Positions 48,368-56,465 of a stretch of 64,000 nt of DNA are shown here, piece after piece; position 1 is the first letter of the stretch; every line of letters starts with the position of its first letter. The notes under the pieces were generated by a model. It was not told the origin of the DNA. It worked only from the letters and a program-made list of their open reading frames with translations, and did not search any database. This DNA is from Hymenobacter terrestris (GTDB lineage: Bacteria > Bacteroidota > Bacteroidia > Cytophagales > Hymenobacteraceae). Made by a program: the position numbers and the translations under genes. The DNA lies in the NCBI RefSeq assembly GCF_013377905.1, contig NZ_JABKAV010000012.1, positions 1-64,000 on the forward strand. The letters run 5' to 3'.

Positions 48368-49219
48368 TCAGGAAATCATTTTCTCAATCGGGAGAACCAG
48401 GATGCCTTCGGCGCCGACGGCCTTGAGCTGGCTGGTAATATGCCAGAAATCGTCCTCGTTTACCACCGACTGCACCGACACCCAGCCTTCTTCGGCCAGC
48501 GGGGTAATGGTGGGCGACTTAATACCGGGCAGCAATTGCTTCACTGCATCCAGGGCCGCGACGGGCGCGTTCAGTATGATGTACTTGTTGCGGCGGGCGC
48601 GGCGCACGGCCTGCATCCGAAACATCAGCTGCTCGAGCAACTCCTTCTTCTCGGCGTTCAGGTTTTGGTTGGCGATGAGCACGGCTTCGGAGCGGAACAC
48701 GGTTTCCACTTCCCGCAGACCGTTGCCAAGCAGCGTCGAGCCACTGCTCACGATGTCGCAGATGGCCTCGGCCAGCCCGATGCTGGGGGCAATTTCCACC
48801 GAGCCGCTGATGGTGTGCAGGTGGGCCTGCACGCCCTGCCCGGCCAGATAATCGCCCAGGATTTTAGGGTACGAGGTGGCAATGCTCACGCCCTGCAGAC
48901 TATGGATGGAGTCGTAAGCAGCGGCGCGGGGCACGGCCAGGCTCAGGCGGCACTTGCTGAAACCCAGGCCTTCCACTTCCAGCTCCGGAAAGCCGGCCTC
49001 TACCAGCACGTTCTGGCCCACAATACCCAGATCGGCCACGCCGTCCTGCACATAACCGGGAATGTCGTCGTCGCGCAGGTACAGGATTTCGAGCGGGAAG
49101 TTGGTGGCTTCGGTTTTGAGCTTGTTGGAAGCCGCGAGGAAGCTGATACCGCACTCCCGAATCAGGTTCAGGGAGTCTTCGCTTAAGCGGCCGGATTTCT
49201 GGATAGCCAGACGGAGCAT
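48368..49219 (-). CDS. hisG: ATP phosphoribosyltransferase (long form)
   Basis: The 283-aa protein is of the long HisG type. The catalytic domains contain LRLAIQKSGRLSEDSLNLIR, DLGIVGQNVLVEAG and ATSYPKILGDYLAG, with the phosphate-loop region SGSVEIAPSIGLAEAICDIVSSGSTL split across residues about 137-162. The C-terminal ACT-like regulatory domain (about 208-283) allows histidine feedback, so HisZ is not needed. It performs step 1 of the pathway and is the first gene of the operon. Confidence 0.96.
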   Translation of the reverse strand: MLRLAIQKSGRLSEDSLNLIRECGISFLAASNKLKTEATNFPLEILYLRDDDIPGYVQDGVADLGIVGQNVLVEAGFPELEVEGLGFSKCRLSLAVPRAAAYDSIHSLQGVSIATSYPKILGDYLAGQGVQAHLHTISGSVEIAPSIGLAEAICDIVSSGSTLLGNGLREVETVFRSEAVLIANQNLNAEKKELLEQLMFRMQAVRRARRNKYIILNAPVAALDAVKQLLPGIKSPTITPLAEEGWVSVQSVVNEDDFWHITSQLKAVGAEGILVLPIEKMIS

Positions 49220-49380
49220 TCTTTTTGTATTAAGTAGTAAGAATCAGGAACTGGCCATTCGGGCTCAATTGACGATTCGAGAAGATTTGACGGCTGGCCC
49301 GATTGGCCGAAACGGCGGTGGGCATGTTCTGAAGAAAGAGGCAGGGCGACCCATAACGGTTGGCGATGGTCAGAAGCCGG

Positions 49381-49412
49381 CCGGACCCCCGTTTTTCCGG
49401 GGGCCGGGGAGC
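49381..49412 (-). terminator. Attenuator-type hairpin between leader peptide and hisG
   Basis: On the minus strand CCCCGGCCCCCGGAAAAACG and GGGGTCCGG form a GC-rich stem with the loop GAAAAA-like, about 45 to 75 bases after the leader stop. It is the most stable hairpin between the leader and hisG and could be the terminator of an attenuator. A long U-run is not evident, so the mode of termination is uncertain. Confidence 0.5.
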
Positions 49413-49456
49413 CTGATACGGCTCGCCCAACGGGTCAATATGATGCGTTCATTCCT

Positions 49457-49585
49457 CTAGAAAGAGGAATGGTACCCGTGATGATGCCAAGTGGCAGACT
49501 CAGACGCGCCGGCCCCGGCCGGGCGGCCCGCTACGGGGGCAGCCGGGTGGCTTAGGGCAGTAAAACGAGGCGCGGAGAAAATCAT
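49457..49585 (-). CDS. his operon leader peptide
   Basis: The 42-codon minus-strand frame ends ATWHHHGYHSSF then stop. It has four His codons within six residues, about 7 codons before its end, and a further His earlier. The ATG at 49585 lies 18 bases after a perfect TACATTTG box, so the frame is first on the transcript. It lies about 240 bases upstream of hisG, with a GC-rich hairpin in between. This is the classic layout of a his attenuator: ribosomes stall at His codons when charged tRNA-His is scarce. Leader control of his in Bacteroidetes is plausible from general knowledge, but I infer it here from sequence alone. Confidence 0.75.
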   Translation of the reverse strand: MIFSAPRFTALSHPAAPVAGRPAGAGASESATWHHHGYHSSF

Positions 49586-49603
49586 AAGGGCTAAGTAGCG
49601 GGG

Positions 49604-49611
49604 CAAATGTA
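49604..49611 (-). promoter_or_regulatory. TACATTTG -7 box of the his operon
   Basis: On the minus strand TACATTTG matches TAnnTTTG exactly. The start site would lie near 49597, giving a leader of about a dozen bases before the leader-peptide ATG. The -33 region is weak (a GTTTTC lies about 18 bases upstream). Confidence 0.6.
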
Positions 49612-49695
49612 CGAGCAGACCAATAGGATGAAAACTTTTCCCCAAAAAAATTATCAAAAAACCGGGAACTTCACGTTTCCTGTAACAGGTCGACC

Positions 49696-49703
49696 TACTT
49701 TTG
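49696..49703 (+). promoter_or_regulatory. TACTTTTG -7 box of the DUF2911 gene
   Basis: TACTTTTG matches TAnnTTTG exactly and points toward the gene at 49787. Together with the box at 49604-49611 it makes a divergent promoter pair in the his regulatory region. Confidence 0.55.
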
Positions 49704-49786
49704 GCACCATTGTTACTGCATAACCGGCGGTGCGGTCGTCGTGCCGGCTATGTTACAGTTTCCTGCCCCGCTTTGTTTTCTGGCTT

Positions 49787-50776
49787 ATGTCTATTGCCTG
49801 CTCTTTCACTCTTCGTTTCGGACTCCTGCTTGCCCTGAGCACCGGTAGCTCGCTGGCGGCCCACGCCCAGACAATACCGGCTCCTGCGCCCGCATCAGCA
49901 GCTACCCCGCCCCCCCTGACTGGCAAACCGGCACCTGCTGCGCTGCCGCCGCCCAGTACGGGCGTGCCGACGGGCATCGAGCTGTTGCTGCCCCAGGCCA
50001 GCCCTCGGGCCCTGGTAGCCCAGGCCGTGGGCCTTACCGACGTGACGGTGGAATACCATTCGCCCTCGGTACGTAGCCGCACTGTGTGGGGCGGGCTGGT
50101 GCCTTACGAGCAGGTGTGGCGCGCCGGAGCCAACGAAAACACGCTTATCCGTTTCTCAACCCCAGTGCTGCTGAATGGGCAGAGCGTGCCCGCCGGCCAG
50201 TACTCCTACTACGTAATTCCGCACCAGGACCGCGACTGGGAAGTGGCGCTCAACCGCGTAACCACCCACTGGGGAACCGATGGCTACGACCCGCAGCAGG
50301 ACGTCATCCGGGTACCGGTCCAGACCGAGCAGGCCCAATTTCAGGAAAGCCTGCTGTATTGGTTTTCCAATGTGCGGCCCAACGGTGCCCACCTTAACCT
50401 AACCTGGGAGAAGCGTACTGTGGTGCTGCTGTTCGAGGTAGAAGTACACAAACAGGTGCTGGCTGGCGTCGAGCGGGCGCTGCTGCAACAGCCCAACAAC
50501 TGGGAGCTGCTGGCCCAGGCCGCCGACTACCTCGTGCAGAACAACCTGCAGCCCGAGCGGGCCCTAACCTGGATCAACGAGTCAATTCGGCTGCAGAGCG
50601 AGGTGAGCAACAACTGGATCAAGGCCCGTTTACTGGCCCAGCAGCAGGACTACGGCACGGCCATCGTGTACGCCCGCAAGGCCATCAAAATGGGCGACAA
50701 AGACGATGAGGCGTTCAAATCTCGCCTGCCCAACATGCGTCTTTCCCTCACTGAGTGGCAGGCCCGCGCATACTAA
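49787..50776 (+). CDS. Secreted DUF2911 protein
   Basis: The ATG at 49787 opens a signal (FGLLLALSTGSSLAAHA); a TTG start 57 bases earlier is possible. The 329-aa product has a Pro/Ala-rich linker (about residues 28-60). Then comes the DUF2911 domain: VTVEYHSPSVRSRTVWGGLVP split at residues about 86-106, WRAGANENTLIRFSTPVLLNG and PAGQYSYYVIPHQ. A TPR-like helical C-terminus (about 225-320) follows. DUF2911 proteins are typical of Bacteroidetes; their function is unknown. Confidence 0.8.
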   Translation: MSIACSFTLRFGLLLALSTGSSLAAHAQTIPAPAPASAATPPPLTGKPAPAALPPPSTGVPTGIELLLPQASPRALVAQAVGLTDVTVEYHSPSVRSRTVWGGLVPYEQVWRAGANENTLIRFSTPVLLNGQSVPAGQYSYYVIPHQDRDWEVALNRVTTHWGTDGYDPQQDVIRVPVQTEQAQFQESLLYWFSNVRPNGAHLNLTWEKRTVVLLFEVEVHKQVLAGVERALLQQPNNWELLAQAADYLVQNNLQPERALTWINESIRLQSEVSNNWIKARLLAQQQDYGTAIVYARKAIKMGDKDDEAFKSRLPNMRLSLTEWQARAY

Positions 50777-50906
50777 ATTTTGGCAAGGGTAAGCGCATTG
50801 GGGGCAAGCCCGATCCAGGACAAGCGGGCCGGAGAATGCGCATGGGGCCACAACCCGGCCAGCCGAAAATGAGTTGTAAAGAGGCAACTACCTTATTTCG
50901 GCTCCC

Positions 50907-52136
50907 ATGACCAAATTCGCTTTTTTACTGACCACGGCGCTGGCCACTAGCCTGACGGCCGCCGCCCAGAACGATTACCAGAAGTCGGTGGAGGCTTCCT
51001 ATGAAGGCCATATCTTCAAGCCCAAGCAGGTGGATGCCACCGACGACCGCGTGGCCCAACTGAAGGTGCCGGCCGGCTTCGCTATCACCAAGTTTGCCGA
51101 GAAACTCGACAAGCCCCGGATGCTGGCCGTAGCCCCCAACGGCGACGTGTATGTGTCGAACCGCGACAAAGGCACCATCACGCTGCTGCGCGACACCAAC
51201 CAGGACGGCCGCGCCGACCAGACCCGCCAGGTAGCCCAGGCCGAGCACCTGCACGGGCTGGCCATTCGCGACGGCAAGCTCTACGCCTCGGCCATCCGGG
51301 AGCTGTACGTGGCTGATATCCGGCCCGATGGGACGCTCAGTCCGCTCAAGCGCCTTTACAACGACCTGCCCGACGCCGGCCAGCATCCCAATCGCACCCT
51401 CAATTTTGCTCCCGACGGCACGCTCTACCTCTCGGTAGGCAGCACCTGCAACGCCTGCGACGAGGGCAACAAGGAAAACGCCACCCTGCTGCAAGTGAAG
51501 CCCGACGGTTCGGGCCGCTCCGTGTACGCCCAGGGCCTGCGCAACACCATTGGCTTCGGCTGGCACCCGCGCACCGGGCAGCTGTTCGGCTTCGACCACG
51601 GCATCGACTGGCTGGGCGATGAGCAGCAGCAAGAGGAGTTGAATGAAATCAAGCCGGGCGGCAACTACGGCTGGCCCTTCGTGTTCGAGAATGGCAAGGC
51701 CAACCTGGCCGACGAGCCGCCCGGGGGCCAGACCCACGCGGAGTACGCGGCCAAAACAACCAATCCCAAACTGCTTTACAAGGCCCACTCGGCTCCGCTG
51801 GGCATGGTGTTTTACAACGGTCAGCAGTTCCCGAAAGAGTACCAGAACGACGCCATCGTAACCATGCACGGCTCCTGGAACCGCGCCGAGCCTTCGGGCT
51901 ACAAGCTGGTACGGGTGCATTTCAACGAACAGGGCCAGCCCGAGAAGTTCGAGGATTTCGTGACCGGCTGGTTGGTGAACGACAACCAGGAGCAGTTCGG
52001 CCGCGTGTGCGGCATTGCCCAGCACGCCGACGGCTCGCTGCTGGTGTCGGACGACGCCAACGGCGTCGTGTACCGGGTAGCGTATACCGGCAGCGGCAAA
52101 CCCGCACCCGCTGGCAAAGCCCGGAAACGCGGCTAA
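50907..52136 (+). CDS. Periplasmic sorbosone/PQQ-dependent sugar dehydrogenase-like protein
   Basis: The 409-aa product has a signal (FAFLLTTALATSLTAAA) and a six-bladed beta-propeller. Motifs are GFAITKFAEKLDKPRMLAVA (about residues 51-70), GDVYVSNRDKGTITLL, HPNRTLNFAPDGTLYLSVGS, GLRNTIGFGWHPRTGQLFG and GGNYGWPFV followed by SAPLGMVFY. These are marks of the soluble PQQ-dependent sugar dehydrogenase / L-sorbosone dehydrogenase family. The cofactor and sugar are not proven. PQQ genes are not in the window. Confidence 0.85.
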   Translation: MTKFAFLLTTALATSLTAAAQNDYQKSVEASYEGHIFKPKQVDATDDRVAQLKVPAGFAITKFAEKLDKPRMLAVAPNGDVYVSNRDKGTITLLRDTNQDGRADQTRQVAQAEHLHGLAIRDGKLYASAIRELYVADIRPDGTLSPLKRLYNDLPDAGQHPNRTLNFAPDGTLYLSVGSTCNACDEGNKENATLLQVKPDGSGRSVYAQGLRNTIGFGWHPRTGQLFGFDHGIDWLGDEQQQEELNEIKPGGNYGWPFVFENGKANLADEPPGGQTHAEYAAKTTNPKLLYKAHSAPLGMVFYNGQQFPKEYQNDAIVTMHGSWNRAEPSGYKLVRVHFNEQGQPEKFEDFVTGWLVNDNQEQFGRVCGIAQHADGSLLVSDDANGVVYRVAYTGSGKPAPAGKARKRG

Positions 52137-52163
52137 CCACGCCTTTCAATGGGTTACAGCCTC

Positions 52164-52209
52164 AAAATAAAGCAGCCGGTGCTATATGCAGCGGCTGCAT
52201 TTTATTTTA
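52164..52209 (+). terminator. Hairpin with A/T flanks after the dehydrogenase
   Basis: AAAATAAAGCAGCCG at the left and CGGCTGCATTTTATTTT at the right form a stem with a T-rich tail. It lies about 28 bases past the stop. Confidence 0.75.
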
Positions 52210-52220
52210 CCTACCCTATG

Positions 52221-52248
52221 ACTGGCGCTACACGCGCATTGCGCCAGT
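52221..52248. promoter_or_regulatory. 8-bp inverted repeat upstream of the Crp/Fnr gene
   Basis: ACTGGCGC (52221-52228) and GCGCCAGT (52241-52248) lie 19 bases before the Crp/Fnr ATG. A TACCTTGG box (52253-52260) follows. It may be an operator or a second small terminator. Confidence 0.35.
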
Positions 52249-52266
52249 CCTGCTACCTTGGGCCAC

Positions 52267-52836
52267 ATGGACGCTTTGCTGGCGGTTTGCCGCGCTATTC
52301 ATCCGCTTTCCCCGGGCCTGGAGGCCGAGTTGCGCCGGCTGGCGCGACCCGAAACCGTGGCGGCCCGCACCATGCTGCTCGAACCCGGCAGTGTGGCGCA
52401 GCGGCTGTATTTCCTGGAATCGGGCCTGGTAAGAGGGTTTTATCTGAAAGAAGGCAAGGAGGTTACGTCGTGGTTTATGCCGGCGGGCCACTTTGTTATT
52501 TCGATTCTGAGCTTCTTTTCGCGCCGGCCTTCCCACGAGTACCTGCAGGCGCTGGCCGAGTGCCGGGGTTGGTCGCTCACCCACGAGCAGGTGCAGGCGT
52601 TGTACCGGCAGTTTCCTGAGTTCAATTTAATTGGCCGGGTGCTCACCGAGCGCTACTACGTGCTCAGCGAGCAGCGCGCCCTCGACCTGCGCATGCTGCC
52701 CGCCGCCGAACGCTACGCTCGGATGCTACACGACTTTCCCGACCTCGCCCAACAGGTACCGCTACACATGCTGGCCTCTCACCTCGGCATTACCCCCGAA
52801 ACCCTGAGCCGCCTACGCGCCCGCCGTTCCGGCTAA
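52267..52836 (+). CDS. Crp/Fnr-family transcription factor
   Basis: With the ATG at 52267 the product has 189 aa. The N-terminal cyclic-nucleotide-binding fold spans about residues 10-125 (TMLLEPGSVAQRLYFLESGLVRGFY, split by a turn). A dimer helix (ALDLRMLPAAERYARML) follows, and a short C-terminal helix-turn-helix reads VPLHMLASHLGITPETLSRLRARR. Classic cNMP contact residues are not clear, so the signal is unknown. It lies just before a gene with a matching palindrome in its promoter region (52844-52859). Confidence 0.85.
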   Translation: MDALLAVCRAIHPLSPGLEAELRRLARPETVAARTMLLEPGSVAQRLYFLESGLVRGFYLKEGKEVTSWFMPAGHFVISILSFFSRRPSHEYLQALAECRGWSLTHEQVQALYRQFPEFNLIGRVLTERYYVLSEQRALDLRMLPAAERYARMLHDFPDLAQQVPLHMLASHLGITPETLSRLRARRSG

Positions 52837-52843
52837 TTACGAT

Positions 52844-52859
52844 CTTGACAAATGTCAAG
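52844..52859. promoter_or_regulatory. Palindromic operator, likely Crp/Fnr site
   Basis: CTTGACA-AA-TGTCAAG is a perfect palindrome around two central bases. It resembles the FNR/CRP class (TTGA-n6-TCAA). Its centre, 52851.5, lies 41.5 bases before position 52893, where a start is expected from the ACCTTTG box at 52882-52888. A class-II activator position is thus plausible. Confidence 0.55.
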
Positions 52860-52919
52860 GGTTAAGGGTGGCGCGGACCGCACCTTTGGAGCATGGTTTT
52901 ACCCCTTAACCCTGCTCCT

Positions 52920-53735
52920 ATGAATCCGTTGTTTTCACCGCCGCTGCTGCTAAGCTGCGACTTTGTCCTTAGTCTATCCAACCTGCTCCAATGGGGTGCC
53001 CCACCCATGCTGGTCGTTATTTTCGCGGCCTTTGCGTTCTGCTTTGTGCTGGAGCGCGTGGTGCCGGGCTGGAAGCTGCCGCGGGTAGCCACCTGGCCTT
53101 TCCGAGTGCTGGTCATTAACGGCGCTCAGCTGCTGGTTGTAGTGGTGGCGGGCCTTACCTGGGAGAAGTGGTTTTCGGCCTACTCGCTGCTGCACGTTTC
53201 GCGCCATCTGGGGCCAGTGGCCGGCGGGCTGCTGGCCTACGTGGTAGCCACGTTCATTTTCTACTGGTGGCACCGCTGGCGCCACACCCAGGACTTTCTG
53301 TGGCTGCACTTTCACCAGATTCATCACAGCCCCCGCCGCCTTGAAGTCATCACGTCCTTCTACAAGCACCCACTCGAAATGACCGTCAATTCGCTGCTGG
53401 GCGGGCTGCTGGTGTTCACCGTGCTAGGCCTGAGCCCGGCGGCCGGGGCCGTGTACACGCTTTGCACAGCGCTGGGCGAATTCTTCTACCACACCAATGT
53501 GCGCACGCCCCGCTGGGTAGGCTACATCTTACAGCGCCCCGAAATGCACCGCGTCCATCATCAGTACCAGCAGCACAGCCACAACTACGGCGACCTAGTG
53601 GTCTGGGACTACCTCTTCGGCACCTACCGCAACCCCGTCACCTTTGAGGCCACCTGCGGCTTCGACCCCGAAATGGAGGAACGCCTCACCGATATGCTAC
53701 GCTTCAAAGATGTGCATGCCGAAAATCAGAAGTGA
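52920..53735 (+). CDS. Sterol-desaturase/fatty-acid-hydroxylase superfamily membrane protein
   Basis: I prefer the ATG at 52920 (MNPLFSPPLLLSCDFVL), since the likely transcription start falls near 52893; an ATG also exists there. The 271-aa product has four to five hydrophobic helices and the three His boxes of the di-iron family: HRWRH (about residues 118-122), HQIHH (about 132-136) and HRVHH (about 211-215). Such enzymes hydroxylate or desaturate lipids in the inner membrane. A Crp/Fnr gene directly upstream and the palindrome between them suggest regulation by it. Confidence 0.85.
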   Translation: MNPLFSPPLLLSCDFVLSLSNLLQWGAPPMLVVIFAAFAFCFVLERVVPGWKLPRVATWPFRVLVINGAQLLVVVVAGLTWEKWFSAYSLLHVSRHLGPVAGGLLAYVVATFIFYWWHRWRHTQDFLWLHFHQIHHSPRRLEVITSFYKHPLEMTVNSLLGGLLVFTVLGLSPAAGAVYTLCTALGEFFYHTNVRTPRWVGYILQRPEMHRVHHQYQQHSHNYGDLVVWDYLFGTYRNPVTFEATCGFDPEMEERLTDMLRFKDVHAENQK

Positions 53736-53761
53736 GATAGTGAGTTGTGTTTAAGAGCTTG

Positions 53762-53863
53762 ATAGCACGTCATGCTGAGCGAAGCCGAAGCATCTCTACC
53801 GCAATAGCAACCATATACCATTGCGGTAGAGATGCTTCGGCTTCGCTCAGCATGACGTGCTAT
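53762..53863. repeat. 44-bp perfect-stem hairpin repeat
   Basis: Arms at 53762-53805 and 53820-53863 are exact complements over 44 bp (opening ATAGCACGTCATGCTGAGCG), with a 14-base loop. It lies between convergent genes, so it may stop both transcripts. It is the most intact member of the GTCATGCTGAGC / GAAGCATCTCTACCGC family in the window. Confidence 0.9.
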
Positions 53864-53882
53864 TGACTACTGGCACCTACCG

Positions 53883-56456
53883 CTAAAAACGGGCAATTAC
53901 CCGCAGGTTTACCAAGCGGTTCGAGAGGAAGTTAGGTACGCTGTAGGTGAGGCCGTTGAGGTCCTGCACGTAATTATAGCCGGCCAGATTACTGGCTCCC
54001 AGCACGTTGAGCACTTCCAGGCTCAGCCACAGCGTTTGCAGCTGTACGCTGCGGCCACGGGCAGCCAACTCGGCCTCGGTGCGCAGGCTTACTACTTTGG
54101 TGAAGCCCAGATCGGCCCGCCGGTAGGCCCGGGTGAGCTTACTGGTGCCCCGCAAATCGGGCGCGTCGGGGGGACTGAAGGGCAGGCCGGTGCCAAACAC
54201 GAAGTTCACGTAGCCCTTCACCGAGGGGTCGTTGGGCAGGTTGTCCTGCAGGAAAATTCCCAGGTTCAGGCGCTGATCAGAAGGCCGGCGGATATAGCCC
54301 TTGGACTGGCGGCCGATAACCTGACCCTCGGAATCGAAGACATTGAGCGAGTCGCCGACCAGGTTTTCGCGGGTCGAGAGCACGCCCAGGCTAAACCACG
54401 ATTCGGTGCCGGGGATGAACTCGCCGCTCACCCGCGCATCGAAGCCGGCGGCGTAAGCCTTGGCGTTGTTGTTGGCCTGATAGCGCAGGCGCACGTTGTC
54501 GATGTCGTAGGGCACCACATCGGTGAGGTACTTGTAGTAGGCCTCGCCGGTGAACCGAAACGGCCGGCCCCAGCTCTGAAAACGCAGCTCGTTGCCCACA
54601 ATAAAGTGTAACGAGCGTTGGGCCCGCAGGTCGAGGTTGAGCGCGCCCTCCTGGTTTTGCGGGGCCCCGGACTGAAAGCGCAGCTCGCGGTAGAAGGGCG
54701 GCTGCACGTACACGCCGGCCGCCGCTTTCCAGGCCAGCCGCGGGTTACGGGCACTTCGGAAGGCGTACTGTACCCGCGGGCTGAGCGTGGTCTGCCCATT
54801 CACGGTCCAGTAGTTGAGGCGGGCGCCGTAGGTGAGCGTGCGCAGCGAATCGAAGCGAATGGTGTGCTGGGCGTAGCCTTGGGTGCGGGTACTGTTCAGG
54901 CTAAGGTCGGAGCGCAGGCGGGTACGGCGGAAGTCGGGTACGAAGTCAGCCGAATCGACGAAGCTGTACTCGTTTAACTCGTCGTTTATTTGCTCGCGGC
55001 CGGCCTTCAGGCCCCAGCGCACGGTGTGGCGCAGGCCCGGCGTCCAGGTGCCGCGGGTTTCGAGTGAGGCAACCCGGGCTTCGAGCGAGTTGCGCGAGTT
55101 CTTGAAAAGCGAGCCTATGCCCCGCCGGTTGCGGTCGGCCCCAAAGTCGGGCGAGTTTGGGTCGCGGTTGATTTCGGCAATAAAATAAGCTGCTTCCACG
55201 TCGCGGTACTCAAACTCGCGCGAGTAAAGCAGCCCTCCCAGCAGCTCCAGGCGCAGGTTGGTCCGCAACTGGTGGCTCAGGCTCAGCCCGCCCTGGTAGG
55301 TATCATACTGCATCCGCTCCCGCCCCGAGTAGTCGATGATAAGGCGCGAAAACTGGTTGACGCCGGTACTGAACGTGCTTTCGCCACTTTCGGGGTTGAA
55401 GCGAAAATCGTTGTGAGCAAAGGTATTCAGGACGCTTACCGTAGTGCGGTCGAGGTTGTCTTTGGGGCCCAGGGCCAGCGTAATCAGGCTCTGGCCGTCG
55501 TAAAAGGTGGGGTTGTAGCCGCCCTGCTGCTGCTGGAGCGAGTTGAAAACGTAGGTGGCGTTTTTGTAGCGCACCCCGGCCAGGTAACTAACGCGGCGGT
55601 TGGGCGAGGCGGCCTCTACGTGGGCCGTGCCACCTACCAAACTAGCCGTAGCAGAAGCCCCGAACTTGAGGGGGCGCTTGTACTCAATGTTGAGCACCGA
55701 CGAGAGCTTGTCGCCGAACTTGGGCTGCCAGCCCCCGCTCGAAAACTCAATCGTGTTCACCAGATCGGGGTTTACGAAGCTCAAACCCTCCTGCTGGGCC
55801 GTGGTTACCAGAAACGGCCGGTACACCTCGAAGCCGTTGACGTAAATCAGGTTTTCCTCGTAGTTGCCGCCCCGCACCGAATACGTGCTGGTCAGCTCGT
55901 TGGTGCTGGTTACGCCGGGCAGCGTTTTGAGGATGGCCGAAAAGTCGCCGAAGGGCGAAGGAATTTCCTTGGCCGCCCGCGGCTCCAGCTGCATAATGCT
56001 TACCTGCTCGCGGGTATCGGTGCCATCCTGGCGGCCGCGCACGGTTACGTTGTCGAGGGCCCGGCCATCATCGGCCAGCACCAGCCGGAGCTCCGGGTTC
56101 TGGGCCAGGTCGAGTTTCAGGCGTTCGAGGCGGTAGCCAAGGCGGCGCAGTACCAGCACCGGAGCCGCGCCACCGGCCGCCGGCCGCGCTACGCTCAGCG
56201 AAAAGCGGCCTTGGGCATTGGTGCTGGTGCTGCCCGTCTGGCCCTCCACGCCTACTGTCACGTCTTCCAGGGGCCGGCCGCTGCCGTCGCGCACTACGCC
56301 GGTTACCGGCACGCGGCTGGTTTGAGCCAGCGCCGGCGTGGCCAGGCCGGCCAGCAGCAACAGCGCGGCAGTGCCCGGGCGGGCGGCGGGCGCCGTTAGC
56401 AGCCGAAGCCACAAACGAGTCGGAACGCAGAAGGAAGCGCGGAAATCAGGCAGCAT
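53883..56456 (-). CDS. TonB-dependent receptor with carboxypeptidase-regulatory-like domain
   Basis: The 857-aa protein has a signal region (TAALLLLAGLATPALAQ), an N-terminal CarbReg-like domain (VTGVVRDGSGRPLEDVTVGV, about residues 51-70) and a plug (LKTLPGVTSTNELTSTYSVR, then GGNYEENLIYVNGFEVYRP, about 175-215). A 22-strand-type barrel runs to the C-terminus (VNLRVIARF). It should import a large substrate through the outer membrane with TonB-ExbBD. No SusD partner lies next to it, so a glycan or a metal chelate cannot be chosen. Confidence 0.9.
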   Translation of the reverse strand: MLPDFRASFCVPTRLWLRLLTAPAARPGTAALLLLAGLATPALAQTSRVPVTGVVRDGSGRPLEDVTVGVEGQTGSTSTNAQGRFSLSVARPAAGGAAPVLVLRRLGYRLERLKLDLAQNPELRLVLADDGRALDNVTVRGRQDGTDTREQVSIMQLEPRAAKEIPSPFGDFSAILKTLPGVTSTNELTSTYSVRGGNYEENLIYVNGFEVYRPFLVTTAQQEGLSFVNPDLVNTIEFSSGGWQPKFGDKLSSVLNIEYKRPLKFGASATASLVGGTAHVEAASPNRRVSYLAGVRYKNATYVFNSLQQQQGGYNPTFYDGQSLITLALGPKDNLDRTTVSVLNTFAHNDFRFNPESGESTFSTGVNQFSRLIIDYSGRERMQYDTYQGGLSLSHQLRTNLRLELLGGLLYSREFEYRDVEAAYFIAEINRDPNSPDFGADRNRRGIGSLFKNSRNSLEARVASLETRGTWTPGLRHTVRWGLKAGREQINDELNEYSFVDSADFVPDFRRTRLRSDLSLNSTRTQGYAQHTIRFDSLRTLTYGARLNYWTVNGQTTLSPRVQYAFRSARNPRLAWKAAAGVYVQPPFYRELRFQSGAPQNQEGALNLDLRAQRSLHFIVGNELRFQSWGRPFRFTGEAYYKYLTDVVPYDIDNVRLRYQANNNAKAYAAGFDARVSGEFIPGTESWFSLGVLSTRENLVGDSLNVFDSEGQVIGRQSKGYIRRPSDQRLNLGIFLQDNLPNDPSVKGYVNFVFGTGLPFSPPDAPDLRGTSKLTRAYRRADLGFTKVVSLRTEAELAARGRSVQLQTLWLSLEVLNVLGASNLAGYNYVQDLNGLTYSVPNFLSNRLVNLRVIARF

Positions 56457-56465
56457 CCGCAGGGC

